Of a stretch of 45,163 bases of DNA, positions 23,640 to 31,708 are shown piece by piece. The notes below the pieces were generated by a model. That model was not told the origin of the DNA and made no database searches. It saw only the letters and a list, made by a program, of their open reading frames with translations. The stretch spans positions 1 through 45,163 of the forward strand of contig VYDI01000013.1 in the NCBI GenBank assembly GCA_009843505.1, written 5' to 3'. A program made the translations under genes and the position numbers. Each line of letters begins with the position of its first letter. The first letter of the stretch is position 1. The DNA is from Holophagales bacterium. GTDB lineage: Bacteria; Acidobacteriota; Thermoanaerobaculia; Multivoradales; Multivoraceae.

Positions 23640-25985
23640 CTAGAACGGGAAGATCATCGGCACCATCCACACGATGACGGCCAGAAGCACGATGGTCAGC
23701 GGCGTGCCGGCGCGCAGGTAGTCCATGCTGCGGTAGCCGCCGGCGCCCATGACGAGGAGGTTCGCCTTGTGGCTGAACGGCGTCATGAACGCCGCCGACG
23801 CCGCCAGGGCCACGCCCATCATCAGGGGATAGGGCGAGAGCCCGAGGCCCGAGGCCGCCTCGAGCACCACCGGCGTCAGCAGCACGACGGCCGGCGCACC
23901 GTCGAGACACTGGCTGAGCAGACTCGAGAGCAGAACCAGCGCCGCCAGCACCGCGTACGGACCGACCGGGCCTGCCAGGTCCATCACGCTGCTCGCCAGC
24001 AGGGCCGCGGTACCGCTGCTCTCCATCGCGGACCCGACCGGGAGGATCGCCGCGACCAGGAAGATCGCCCGCCATTCGACCGCGCGGTAGGCCTCCTCCA
24101 TGGTCAGCGCCCCGCACAGCACGATCAGACTCGCCGAAGCGAACGCGGCGACCTGGATCGGGGCGACTCCCGTCACCACGAGGACCACCATCAGGGCGAG
24201 GCAGCCGACGGCATACGGCGCCTTCTTCAGACGGCGCGGCTCATCGGCGACATCCGAGAGGACGAGCAGGTCGGGTTCACGGGCAAGCAGACCAAGCCGG
24301 CCCCGGCGCCCCTGGAGCAGCAGCGCGTCGCCAACCCGCAGGGCGAGTTGAGCCAGTCCGCTGCGAATCGGGTGCCCTTCGCGCCAGATGGCGAGCACCT
24401 GCACGCCGTACCGGTCGCGGAACTCGATGTCCGCGAGGCTCCGCCCGGCAAGGCCGGATCGTGGCGCCAGCGTCGCCTCCGCCATCCCGACCTCCTCCGA
24501 TTCGAACGCCGGCGCGGCCACTCCCGAAGTCAGCTCGACACCGCCGATCCTCAACAGGGCCCGCAGTCTCCGCTCCCTGCCCTTGACGAACAGCCGGTCC
24601 CCGGCCTCGAACAGGACCTGCGGACCGGGACCCCAGATCACCTCGCCCTCCCGCTCGACCGCGACGACCGTCAAGCCCATCAACCGACCCATCCACTCGA
24701 CGCCGGCGCCGCTGGCCAGAAGCTGCGAGTTCTCCGGCACGCGAATGACCAGCAGCGGCTGATCCTCGAGGCGGTCCAGCGCAGCGGGACCACTCTCTTC
24801 GATCGTGAGCACGTCCGGGTCGATCTCCGGCGCGTCGTCGCCGAACAGTCCGTACAGCATGTCGCCCTGTTCGATCCGCAGACTGCCCAGCCGGTCGACG
24901 TGCACATCGCCATCGCGTTCCACCGCGATCACGAACACACGCCACTCTTCACGGAAACGCGTCTCCGCCAGCGTGCTTCCCACCAGGGGCGACGCGGCGG
25001 ACACGCGCGCCCTCAGAGCCGTCACCCCGGCGTCCGGCGACCCGATCTCGCCGGTCGTGGCCGTGCCGAGCGTCGTCGCCGTGCCCAGATCGACGCCCTG
25101 GAGACGCAGCGTCTGCTCCACCTCCTCCGCGTCGCCCTGCACGACCAGTTCGTCTCCGGCCAACAACCGAACGTCGTCGCCAGGCGCCAACTGCCACTCC
25201 TCGCCGCGCGCTACTCCAAGGAGCTGCACACCCAGCGTTGTGCCGAGCCGCGTCTCCCGCAGCGTCGCGCCGTCGAGTTCGGACCCGGAAGGAATGCGGA
25301 TCGAGAACAGGCCCTCGTGCAGGCCGTAGAGGTCGGCGAGCTCCGACTCACCACGGCCGGGAGGAGCCGCCCGGCGACCCGGCAGCAGACGCCGCCCCAG
25401 GGTGAGCATGAAGACGACCCCGCCCAGGAGCAGCACCACACCGAAGGGCGTGAAGTCGAACAGTCCGAACGGCTCGAGTCCGCGGTCCCGCAGCATCGCC
25501 GCCGCCAGAATGTTGGGAGGCGTCCCGACCAGAGTCGAGGTGCCCCCCAGGATCGCGCCGAATGCGAGCGGCATGAACAGCCGCGAAGGGGCAAGGTGCG
25601 CGCGGCGCGCCAGACTCGCCACCGCCGGCATGAGCACGGCGGTCGCCGCGATGTTGTTCATGAACATCGAGAGAACGCCCGCCACCAGCATGACTGCGCC
25701 GATCAGGGGCGTCTCGCGGCTGCCCACGAAGCGATGGATGGCGCCGCCCACCAGATCCGCGACGCCGGTCTGCATCAACCCGGCACTGACGATGAAGATC
25801 GACAGCATCGTGATCACGGCCGACGATGCGAAACCCGTGAACGCCTGGTCGACGGCAACGTAGCCGGTGAAGACCAGCAGCGTCAGGCCGAGGAAAGCCG
25901 TCAGGTCGATCGGCAGCTTCTCGGTCAGAAACAGGACGACCATGGCCGCCAGGACGACCAGCAGGAAGGCGATCTCGAGAGTCAT
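23640..25985 (-). CDS. SLC13/DASS-type anion permease with four RCK_C-like domains
   Basis: A 781-residue inner-membrane transporter. The N-terminal half-barrel (1-205) has 'TAFLGLTLLVFTGYV', 'NNIAATAVLMPAVASLARR' and 'GTSTLVGTPPNI'; the C-terminal half (575-781) has 'LSQCLDGAPAVVLLTPVVLEA' in two parts and ends 'IVWMVPMIFPF'. Between them are four successive TrkA_C/RCK_C-like units (about 228-300, 320-385, 408-475, 500-570), each with 'G..L.e..fr..wg/yv.VlAi.R.g....' and 'GD.L.v.G'. DASS family members carry dicarboxylates, sulfate or citrate with Na+. Two RCK_C domains are common in the SLC13-like group; four is more than usual. Lies 27 nt behind an SDR gene. Confidence 0.9.
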   Translation of the reverse strand: MTLEIAFLLVVLAAMVVLFLTEKLPIDLTAFLGLTLLVFTGYVAVDQAFTGFASSAVITMLSIFIVSAGLMQTGVADLVGGAIHRFVGSRETPLIGAVMLVAGVLSMFMNNIAATAVLMPAVASLARRAHLAPSRLFMPLAFGAILGGTSTLVGTPPNILAAAMLRDRGLEPFGLFDFTPFGVVLLLGGVVFMLTLGRRLLPGRRAAPPGRGESELADLYGLHEGLFSIRIPSGSELDGATLRETRLGTTLGVQLLGVARGEEWQLAPGDDVRLLAGDELVVQGDAEEVEQTLRLQGVDLGTATTLGTATTGEIGSPDAGVTALRARVSAASPLVGSTLAETRFREEWRVFVIAVERDGDVHVDRLGSLRIEQGDMLYGLFGDDAPEIDPDVLTIEESGPAALDRLEDQPLLVIRVPENSQLLASGAGVEWMGRLMGLTVVAVEREGEVIWGPGPQVLFEAGDRLFVKGRERRLRALLRIGGVELTSGVAAPAFESEEVGMAEATLAPRSGLAGRSLADIEFRDRYGVQVLAIWREGHPIRSGLAQLALRVGDALLLQGRRGRLGLLAREPDLLVLSDVADEPRRLKKAPYAVGCLALMVVLVVTGVAPIQVAAFASASLIVLCGALTMEEAYRAVEWRAIFLVAAILPVGSAMESSGTAALLASSVMDLAGPVGPYAVLAALVLLSSLLSQCLDGAPAVVLLTPVVLEAASGLGLSPYPLMMGVALAASAAFMTPFSHKANLLVMGAGGYRSMDYLRAGTPLTIVLLAVIVWMVPMIFPF

Positions 25986-26012
25986 CGCTGCCGCTAACGG
26001 CCGTGCCGCCGG

Positions 26013-26789
26013 CTACACGACCGTCCAGCCGCCGTCGACGAGCAGCGTCTGTCCGGTGATGTAGCTCGACGCATCCGAGGCCAGGAACACGACGGGGCCG
26101 GCCAGCTCCTCGCCGCGGCCGGGCCGACCCATCGGCGTCTTGCGGCGGATCCAGCGCAGGGCCTGGTCCGACGCGAACATTTCCTCGGTCATCTCGGACT
26201 CGAACCAGGCCGGACCGATCGCGTTTACCCGCAGGCCACGTCGCGCCCACTGTGCAGCGAGTTCGCGCGTCATGTTGACGACGCCGCCCTTGGAGGCAGT
26301 GTAGGAGGCCTGCGGAATCTGGCCGGCGCCGACGACGCCGAGCACCGACGCGACATTGACGATCGAGCCCGATCCCTGCTCCAGCATCAAGGCGCCGAAC
26401 CGACGATTGCAGAGGAAGACGCCTGTCAGGTTCACCGCCACGACCCGCTGCCACACATCGAGCGGTTCCTCCTCGGCCGGCCGCGGATCGGACACGCCGG
26501 CGTTCGCCACCAGCACGTCGACCTGCCCGAACCGGTCGACCGCCTTCGCCGCCAGCGCGTCGACCTCCTCCTCGTTGGCTACGTCGCACGCGATGGCGAG
26601 AGCCTGCCCGCCTTCACGTTCGATCTCCGCCGCGAGTTGCTCCAGCCGGTCGAGGCGCCGTGCCGAAACGACGACGGAGGCGCCGGCCGCGGCCAGCGCG
26701 TGCGCGAAGACGATGCCAAGACCGGACGAAGCGCCGGTGACGACGGCCGTCTTGCCGTCGAGTCGAAACAGGTCGTTGTGGGCGGGCAC
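26013..26789 (-). CDS. SDR-family oxidoreductase 2
   Basis: A 258-residue classical short-chain dehydrogenase starting at GTG 26789. NAD(P)-binding 'AVVTGASSGLGIVFA', the Arg in 'SARRLDRLEQL' suggesting NADP(H) preference, 'DVLVANAGVSDPR', catalytic Ser in 'IVNVASVLG', 'ASYTASKGGVVNMT' (Tyr-x-x-x-Lys), and 'DASSYITGQTLLVDGGWTVV' in two parts. The start is chosen because upstream in-frame residues are low-complexity shadow. It follows SDR 1 by 41 bp and precedes the permease by 27 bp. Its 3' end is similar in sequence to SDR 1, indicating an old duplication. Substrate unknown; gluconate/2-keto-acid reductases look like this. Confidence 0.9.
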   Translation of the reverse strand: MPAHNDLFRLDGKTAVVTGASSGLGIVFAHALAAAGASVVVSARRLDRLEQLAAEIEREGGQALAIACDVANEEEVDALAAKAVDRFGQVDVLVANAGVSDPRPAEEEPLDVWQRVVAVNLTGVFLCNRRFGALMLEQGSGSIVNVASVLGVVGAGQIPQASYTASKGGVVNMTRELAAQWARRGLRVNAIGPAWFESEMTEEMFASDQALRWIRRKTPMGRPGRGEELAGPVVFLASDASSYITGQTLLVDGGWTVV

Positions 26790-26830
26790 GGCGTGGCGGA
26801 GTCTACTCGCGGCCCCGTCGGCGGGCCGGC

Positions 26831-27610
26831 TCAGGCGGGCGGGTCGAAGCGGCCGTCGATCGCGGTCCAGCCGCCGTCGACGAAGAGCACGGCGCCGGTC
26901 ATGTAGCTCGACGCATCGGAAACGAGAAACGCGGCCGCGTTGCCAATTTCGTCCGGTCTTCCCCAGCGGCCCAGCGCGGTCTTGCCGGCGTAAGCCCGGT
27001 TCCACGCCTCGTTCCGCTGAATCGGCTTGGTCAGGGGCGTGTCGACGACACCCGGCGCCAGGGCGTTGACCCGCACGCCCGCGCCCCCGAGTTCAGCCGC
27101 GGCCGTCCGCGCGAGTTGGACGATGCCGGCCTTGGTCGCGGCGTAGACGCCCTGGCCCGGTTCGACCACCTGGGAACGGATCGAGGACAGCAGCACGATG
27201 CTGCCGCCACCGGCGGCCCTGAGCAGCCCTCCCGCGACCTGGAGCACGCACATCGCGCCCCGGAGATTCAGTGCTACCACGCGATCGAACTCGTCCGGCT
27301 GGTAGTCGAGCAGGCGCTTGCGCACGTTGACGCCGGGAGTAGCCACGACGCCGCGCAGGTCGTCCAGAGCCCCAAGCGCCGACTTCATCGCGTCCGGATC
27401 GAGGATGTCGAGCTCGGCCGCTTCGGCCAGACCACCCGCGGCGACGATCCGGTCCGCGGTCGCCCGCGCCGCGACCAGGTTCACGTCGAAGCACGCGACA
27501 TGCGCCCCTTGGCGGGCACAGGCTTCGGCCGCGCCCTCGCCGATGCCGGAGCCGGCGCCGATCACGGCCACCGCGCAGCCGTCCAGACGAAACGGGTTCT
27601 CAGACGCCAT
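26831..27610 (-). CDS. SDR-family oxidoreductase 1
   Basis: A 259-residue classical short-chain dehydrogenase. 'AVAVIGAGSGIGEGAAEA' coenzyme loop, the acidic strand 'VACFDVNLVAA' indicating NAD(H), 'LRGVVATPGVNVRKRLLDY', catalytic Ser in 'VLLSSIRSQ', 'YAATKAGIVQLART' (Tyr-x-x-x-Lys) and 'ASSYMTGAVLFVDGGWT'. The ATG at 27610 follows the P1-peptidase stop by 10 nt with GAGGTG as ribosome site; an in-frame start at 27691 would lie inside that gene. The NNAG motif is altered (VATPGVN instead of NNAG), which is unusual. Probably an NAD-dependent dehydrogenase in the same catabolic unit. Confidence 0.9.
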   Translation of the reverse strand: MASENPFRLDGCAVAVIGAGSGIGEGAAEACARQGAHVACFDVNLVAARATADRIVAAGGLAEAAELDILDPDAMKSALGALDDLRGVVATPGVNVRKRLLDYQPDEFDRVVALNLRGAMCVLQVAGGLLRAAGGGSIVLLSSIRSQVVEPGQGVYAATKAGIVQLARTAAAELGGAGVRVNALAPGVVDTPLTKPIQRNEAWNRAYAGKTALGRWGRPDEIGNAAAFLVSDASSYMTGAVLFVDGGWTAIDGRFDPPA

Positions 27611-27620
27611 CGCAAGCACC

Positions 27621-28706
27621 TCAGGGCAGGTCGCGGACGGCGAGAACGCCGGGAAGGGACTCCGCGTGCCGCACACTGTTGAGGACCGCATCTGCGAGCG
27701 CCTCGGCCGCTAGTGCGCCGATGCGGCTGACGTCCGCCGGCCCTTCGAGGACCCCGGTGGCGACCGCGAACACCGTGTCGCCGTCGCCCGGCGTGTGGGA
27801 GGGAACGATCGAGCGGGCGAGTCCGTCGTGGGCCATCTGCGCCACGCGGGTCGCCTCGGCCTGGTTCAGGGTCGCGTTCGTCGCGACCACGGCGATCGTC
27901 GTGTTCTCCCGGTTCTCCGCCTCCCGCTGGCTGGCGCGGCGATCGCGGCCGAGGCCGCTCCGCAGCAGCTTGCGGGCATCCAGCAGTTCGTCGTTCGGGC
28001 CACGTACGCCCGCCACCACCTGGCCGGTGGCCGGATCGATCACGTCGCCCACCGCGTTGACCGCGACCAGCGCCGCGACCACCAGGCCCGCCGCGGGGCC
28101 CTGCTCCAGCTTGATCGAGGCACTGCCGAGGCCGCCCTTCATCCGCGATCCGCGGCCGCCCATCTTTCCCACCGTGGCCCCGGCGCCGGCGCCCACGTTG
28201 CCCTGGGCCACCGGACCCGTACCGGCCGCCGCCGCTGCCCGGTAGCCGCAGTCGGCATCTGGCCGCGGCCTGCTGGCGCCGCCCATGCCGAGATCCATGA
28301 GCGACGCGGCGACGACGATCGGCACGACTCCGGCCCCGACCCGGTAGCCGACATCCTGCTCCTCGAGGTAGCGCATCACGCCCCCTGAGGCGTCGAGGCC
28401 GTAGGCGCTGCCGCCGGTGAGGACCACCGCGTGGAGCTCCTGGATCATGTTGTGGGGACTCAGCAGGGCCGTCTCGCGCGTCGCCGGCGCGCCGCCCCGG
28501 ACATCGACCGCGCCGACCGCGCCATCCAATGCAAGCACCACGGTGCAGCCGGTGGGCCGCTCTTCGTAGGTGTACTGGCCGACCCGCAGCCCCGCGACCG
28601 CGGTCAGGCCCGGGTCGTCCGCGGCCTCCTCAGCCATGCCAGGACTCCAGGGGCCGAGGACCAGCGTTATGAGAGCCGCGGTCCTGAATCCACATCGCGC
28701 GAACAT
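27621..28706 (-). CDS. Periplasmic P1-family (DmpA-type) peptidase
   Basis: A 361-residue self-processing hydrolase of family S58 (DmpA/L-aminopeptidase, N-terminal-nucleophile fold). Signal peptide 1-25 ('AALITLVLGPWSPGMAEE'). 'GLRVGQYTYEERPTGCTVVL' in two parts, 'GGSAYGLDASGGVMRYLEE', 'GNVGAGAGATVGK', and the cleavage/nucleophile region 'ENTTIAVVATNATL', where the internal Thr (NTT) is the predicted nucleophile, then 'MAHDGLARSIVPSHTPGDGD'. Members cleave N-terminal residues or beta-peptides, or hydrolyse amides. It is the first gene of the minus-strand run ending with the TonB receptor, so it may process material taken up. It is divergent from the M20 gene across 61 bp. Confidence 0.9.
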   Translation of the reverse strand: MFARCGFRTAALITLVLGPWSPGMAEEAADDPGLTAVAGLRVGQYTYEERPTGCTVVLALDGAVGAVDVRGGAPATRETALLSPHNMIQELHAVVLTGGSAYGLDASGGVMRYLEEQDVGYRVGAGVVPIVVAASLMDLGMGGASRPRPDADCGYRAAAAAGTGPVAQGNVGAGAGATVGKMGGRGSRMKGGLGSASIKLEQGPAAGLVVAALVAVNAVGDVIDPATGQVVAGVRGPNDELLDARKLLRSGLGRDRRASQREAENRENTTIAVVATNATLNQAEATRVAQMAHDGLARSIVPSHTPGDGDTVFAVATGVLEGPADVSRIGALAAEALADAVLNSVRHAESLPGVLAVRDLP

Positions 28707-28707
28707 A

Positions 28708-28728
28708 GTAGTGTGGCGAGAATACTAC
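28708..28728. promoter_or_regulatory. Inverted repeat in the P1/M20 divergent promoter
   Basis: GTAGT (28708-28712) and ACTAC (28724-28728) flank an 11-bp centre in the 61-bp divergent region. The right arm overlaps AATACT, a -10-like element on the plus strand, and TATTCT on the minus strand. It could bind a repressor shared by both genes. Weak evidence. Confidence 0.3.
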
Positions 28729-28767
28729 CGGCCCCACAACGTAGACACCGGCGACATCCATCGCTCC

Positions 28768-30084
28768 ATGACTCTCTCCGGCAGCGGCCTCGCCAGCCTG
28801 CGCGACGACGTCCTGGACCGCGTCCTGTCCGAGGCCGCGGTCTGCGGCGAAGAAGCGTCGACGTTCGCGGCGGAGTTGATCCGCATTCCGACCGTCAACC
28901 CCCCCGGCGACGCCTACCGGGAATGCGCTGAGCTGCTCGGCGTCCGGCTTGAGGCGGACGGCTTCGAGACCGAGTATCTGCGCGCGCCCGGGGACGACCC
29001 GCAACGTCCGAAGATCAACGTCCTGGGCAGGCGACGCGGTCGCGCGGCGAGGCCGGCACTCCACCTGAACGGTCACATCGACGTCGTGCCGCCCGGCGAG
29101 GGCTGGACCGTCGACCCGTTCGGCGGGGAGATCCGTGACGGCTACCTTTACGGTCGCGGCGCGGCCGACATGAAGGCCGGACTCGCCGCAGCCGTCTTCG
29201 CCGCGGAGGCGGTGCGGCGCACCGGCATCGGACTGCGCGGCACGGTTGAGATCAGCGGAACCGTGGACGAGGAGAGCGGGGGACTGGCGGGCGTCGCGCA
29301 CCTCGCCGCGACCGGCCGGGTCACCAGCCGCACGACCGACTACGTGATCATCCCCGAGCCCTTCAGCCCCAACCGCATCTGCATCGGCCACCGGGGCGTG
29401 CTCTGGTTCCGCATCGTCGCCCGCGGCCGCATTGCCCACGGCTCCATGCCGTTCCTCGGCGCGTCGGCCATCGACGCGGCGGCCGATGTAGCCGTCGGGC
29501 TCAAGGAGGCGATCGGCGACCTGGTCACCGAGCTGCCCGTGGTGCCGGAGGGCGCCCGAAGGCCCACGATCAACATGAACTCGATCGCAGGCGGCCAGGT
29601 GATCGAGGGGCTCGACTCCTCGGCCGCCCTCGATGGCCATGGCCAGGGCCTGCCATCGCCCTGCGTCGCGGACCAGTGCGAACTCGTCGTGGACCGGCGC
29701 TACCTGCTCGAGGAGGGGCCGGACGCCGTGCGCGCCGAGGTCCGGGGGGTCCTCGACGCGGTGGAAGCCCGCCGGCCCGGCATTCAGTTCGAGGTCGAGG
29801 AACTGCTGAGCGTTCTCCCGACCCACACGCCGAACGACTGCGACCTGGTCGAATCGCTTTCCCGCGCCATCGAGACGTCGACCGGTACCGCCGCCGATCT
29901 CGTGGCGAGCCCCGGCACCTACGATCACAAGCACTTCCAGCGCATCGGCGGTATCGGCCAGTGCGTCGCCTACGGACCGGGCGAACTGGAACAGGCCCAC
30001 CAGCCCGACGAACGCTGCCTTCTCTCCGACATCACTCAGGCGACCCAGGTGATGGCGCTCGCGATCGTCGATCTCCTGAGTTGA
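28768..30084 (+). CDS. M20-family metallopeptidase/deacylase (ArgE/DapE type)
   Basis: A 438-residue zinc hydrolase. The M20 metal site: 'LNGHIDVVPPGEGW' (His and catalytic Asp), 'YGRGAADMKAGLA' (bridging Asp), 'GTVDEESGGLAG' (catalytic and metal Glu), and a final His in 'TYDHKHFQRIGG'. The lid domain includes 'HGSMPFLGASAID'. Family members remove acyl groups from N-acyl amino acids or cleave dipeptides; the exact substrate is not readable. The start ATG 28768 begins 'MTLSGSGLASL'; upstream in-frame codons overlap the divergent promoter. It may work with the divergent P1 peptidase. Confidence 0.9.
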   Translation: MTLSGSGLASLRDDVLDRVLSEAAVCGEEASTFAAELIRIPTVNPPGDAYRECAELLGVRLEADGFETEYLRAPGDDPQRPKINVLGRRRGRAARPALHLNGHIDVVPPGEGWTVDPFGGEIRDGYLYGRGAADMKAGLAAAVFAAEAVRRTGIGLRGTVEISGTVDEESGGLAGVAHLAATGRVTSRTTDYVIIPEPFSPNRICIGHRGVLWFRIVARGRIAHGSMPFLGASAIDAAADVAVGLKEAIGDLVTELPVVPEGARRPTINMNSIAGGQVIEGLDSSAALDGHGQGLPSPCVADQCELVVDRRYLLEEGPDAVRAEVRGVLDAVEARRPGIQFEVEELLSVLPTHTPNDCDLVESLSRAIETSTGTAADLVASPGTYDHKHFQRIGGIGQCVAYGPGELEQAHQPDERCLLSDITQATQVMALAIVDLLS

Positions 30085-30088
30085 GCAC

Positions 30089-30115
30089 TGGGTGCGCCGG
30101 CGTCCCCGCCGGCAT
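30089..30115. repeat. Dispersed 27-bp hairpin repeat, copy 2
   Basis: An exact reverse complement of 15086-15112, located 5 bases after the M20 stop codon. The hairpin core GCCGGCG/CGCCGGC is at 30096-30113 and similarity continues weakly beyond. Position directly after a gene end is typical for REP-type or terminator-associated repeats. The remaining 30116-30266 stretch contains no other feature I recognise. Confidence 0.65.
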
Positions 30116-30266
30116 TCCGGGCGATGCCGCGTAGCGGCGAGCCCGAGTCTCGCCCGGACGAGTCTCCAGACTGCTAGTGTTCCGTTCCACGCCGCCGCGC
30201 CCCGGCGCGGCCGCAACAGCGAATCACCTGAACGGCCCCGTGACCGGGCCACGAGGAACTGCAACC

Positions 30267-31649
30267 ATGACCGTGGCACTCGACGTCGCGACCCCTTCCC
30301 GATCCCGCGCCCTGGAGCTGCCGCCGTGCAGCCACCAGCCGGAGCCTTACCTGGGACCGGGCCGCGAGAAGATCCTGGAGCTGCGCCGGCAGCATGTGAA
30401 CCCGGCCCTGTTCACCCTCTACAGCGACCCCGTGATGCTGGTCGAGGGCCACCGGCAGTACGTCTGGGACGAAACCGGCCGTCGCTATCTCGATCTGTTC
30501 GCGGGAATCTGTACCGTCGCCTGCGGTCATTCCCACCCGAAGATCGTCGCCGCCGTCCAGAAGCAGATGGCGCTGCTGGCGCACGGCTCGACCGCCTTCC
30601 TCCACCCGAACATGCCGCGGTTCGCCGAGGCGCTGCTGGCCAAGCTGCCGCCGAGTCTGGACCGGATCTACTTCGTGAACAGCGGCAGCGAAGCGAACGA
30701 TCTGGCCATCCAGATGGCCCGGCTCCACACCGGCAACGCGGACGTCATCGGCATCCGCAACGCCTACCACGGCGGCAGCGCGCCGACCGGGGCGCTGACC
30801 GGCATCCACACGTGGAAGTCCGGCGTGCAGCGTGGCGGGCCGGTGCACCACGCGCTCAACCCCGACCCCTACCGCAACCCGTTCTCCGGTACGCCAGAGC
30901 AGATCGCCAGCCGCTCCGCCGAGGACGTGGCCGAACTCATCCGCTACTCCACCCCGGGTCAGGTCGCCGCCTTCATCTCGGAGCCGATCCAGGGCGCCGG
31001 CGGCGTGACGATGGGCGCGCCGAACTACCTCACCGAGGTCTACGAGATCGTCCGGGCCCACGGCGGCGTCTGCATCGCCGACGAAGTACAGACCGGCTTC
31101 GGCCGGACCGGCGACAACTTCTGGGGCTTCGAGCGCTCCGGCGTCGTCCCCGAAATCGTCACGATGGCCAAGGGCATCGGCAACGGCTTGCCGCTGGCAG
31201 CCGTCGCCACCACCTCGGAGATCGCCGCCGCCCTGGCGCAGAGACTCCACATCAACACCTTCGGCGGCAATCCGCTGGTGTCGGCGGCCGGGCTGGCTGT
31301 GCTGGAGGTCATCGAGGAGGAGGGCCTGCAGCAGAACGCCCAGGTCCAGGGCAACCGGCTTCTCGACGGTCTCAGGGCCTTGGCGGAGCGTCACGAGGCC
31401 ATCGGCAATGTCCGTGGCCAGGGACTCATGATCGGCGTCGAACTGGTCGCCGACAGGGAAGCCAGGACGCCGGGCACCGCCCTGGCCGGCCGTGTCCTCG
31501 ACGAACTCAAGGACCTCGGCGCCCTCGTCGGCAAGGGCGGCCTCTACGGCAACGTGCTGCGGATCAAGCCGCCTCTGGTGCTGACGGACGCCGACGTCGA
31601 GTTCGCGCTGGCGGCGATGGACGAGGCGCTGACGCGGGCGGCGCGCTAA
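30267..31649 (+). CDS. Class III aminotransferase, AGXT2-like
   Basis: A 460-residue PLP aminotransferase. 'LDLFAGICTVACGHSHPKI', 'FVNSGSEANDLAIQMARLH' in two parts, 'IRNAYHGGS', 'CIADEVQTGFGRTGDNFWGF', and 'VTMAKGIGNGLPLAAV' with PLP Lys302. The N-terminal 'LPPC' stretch, the 'HTSTVFFHP'-like segment and 'FNTFGGNP'-type region (here INTFGGNPLVS) resemble animal and plant mitochondrial alanine-glyoxylate aminotransferase 2, more than omega-transaminases generally. It probably uses glyoxylate, pyruvate or beta-amino acids. The start ATG 30267 has GAGGA upstream; a GTG at 30177 would add 30 low-complexity residues. Confidence 0.92.
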   Translation: MTVALDVATPSRSRALELPPCSHQPEPYLGPGREKILELRRQHVNPALFTLYSDPVMLVEGHRQYVWDETGRRYLDLFAGICTVACGHSHPKIVAAVQKQMALLAHGSTAFLHPNMPRFAEALLAKLPPSLDRIYFVNSGSEANDLAIQMARLHTGNADVIGIRNAYHGGSAPTGALTGIHTWKSGVQRGGPVHHALNPDPYRNPFSGTPEQIASRSAEDVAELIRYSTPGQVAAFISEPIQGAGGVTMGAPNYLTEVYEIVRAHGGVCIADEVQTGFGRTGDNFWGFERSGVVPEIVTMAKGIGNGLPLAAVATTSEIAAALAQRLHINTFGGNPLVSAAGLAVLEVIEEEGLQQNAQVQGNRLLDGLRALAERHEAIGNVRGQGLMIGVELVADREARTPGTALAGRVLDELKDLGALVGKGGLYGNVLRIKPPLVLTDADVEFALAAMDEALTRAAR

Positions 31650-31682
31650 CAAAACGACCCCGCTGGCAAGCCAGCGGGGTCG
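31648..31682 (-). terminator. Rho-independent terminator behind the thiolase gene
   Basis: A perfect 13-bp inverted repeat (31655-31667 and 31670-31682, arms CGACCCCGCTGGC and complement; the innermost pairs open to a small loop). On the minus strand it is followed by TTTTGTT (31654-31648), so it terminates the DUF35-thiolase transcript 26 bp after the thiolase stop. It may also stop plus-strand transcription from the aminotransferase, though no T-run follows on that side. Confidence 0.85.
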
Positions 31683-31708
31683 CAGTGCACTAGCGCTTCG
31701 GTCAGTGC

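Noticed and set aside
23769..25997. A 742-codon plus-strand frame antisense to the permease
   Set aside because: Gln/Arg/His-rich, no membrane segments; the minus strand encodes the transporter.
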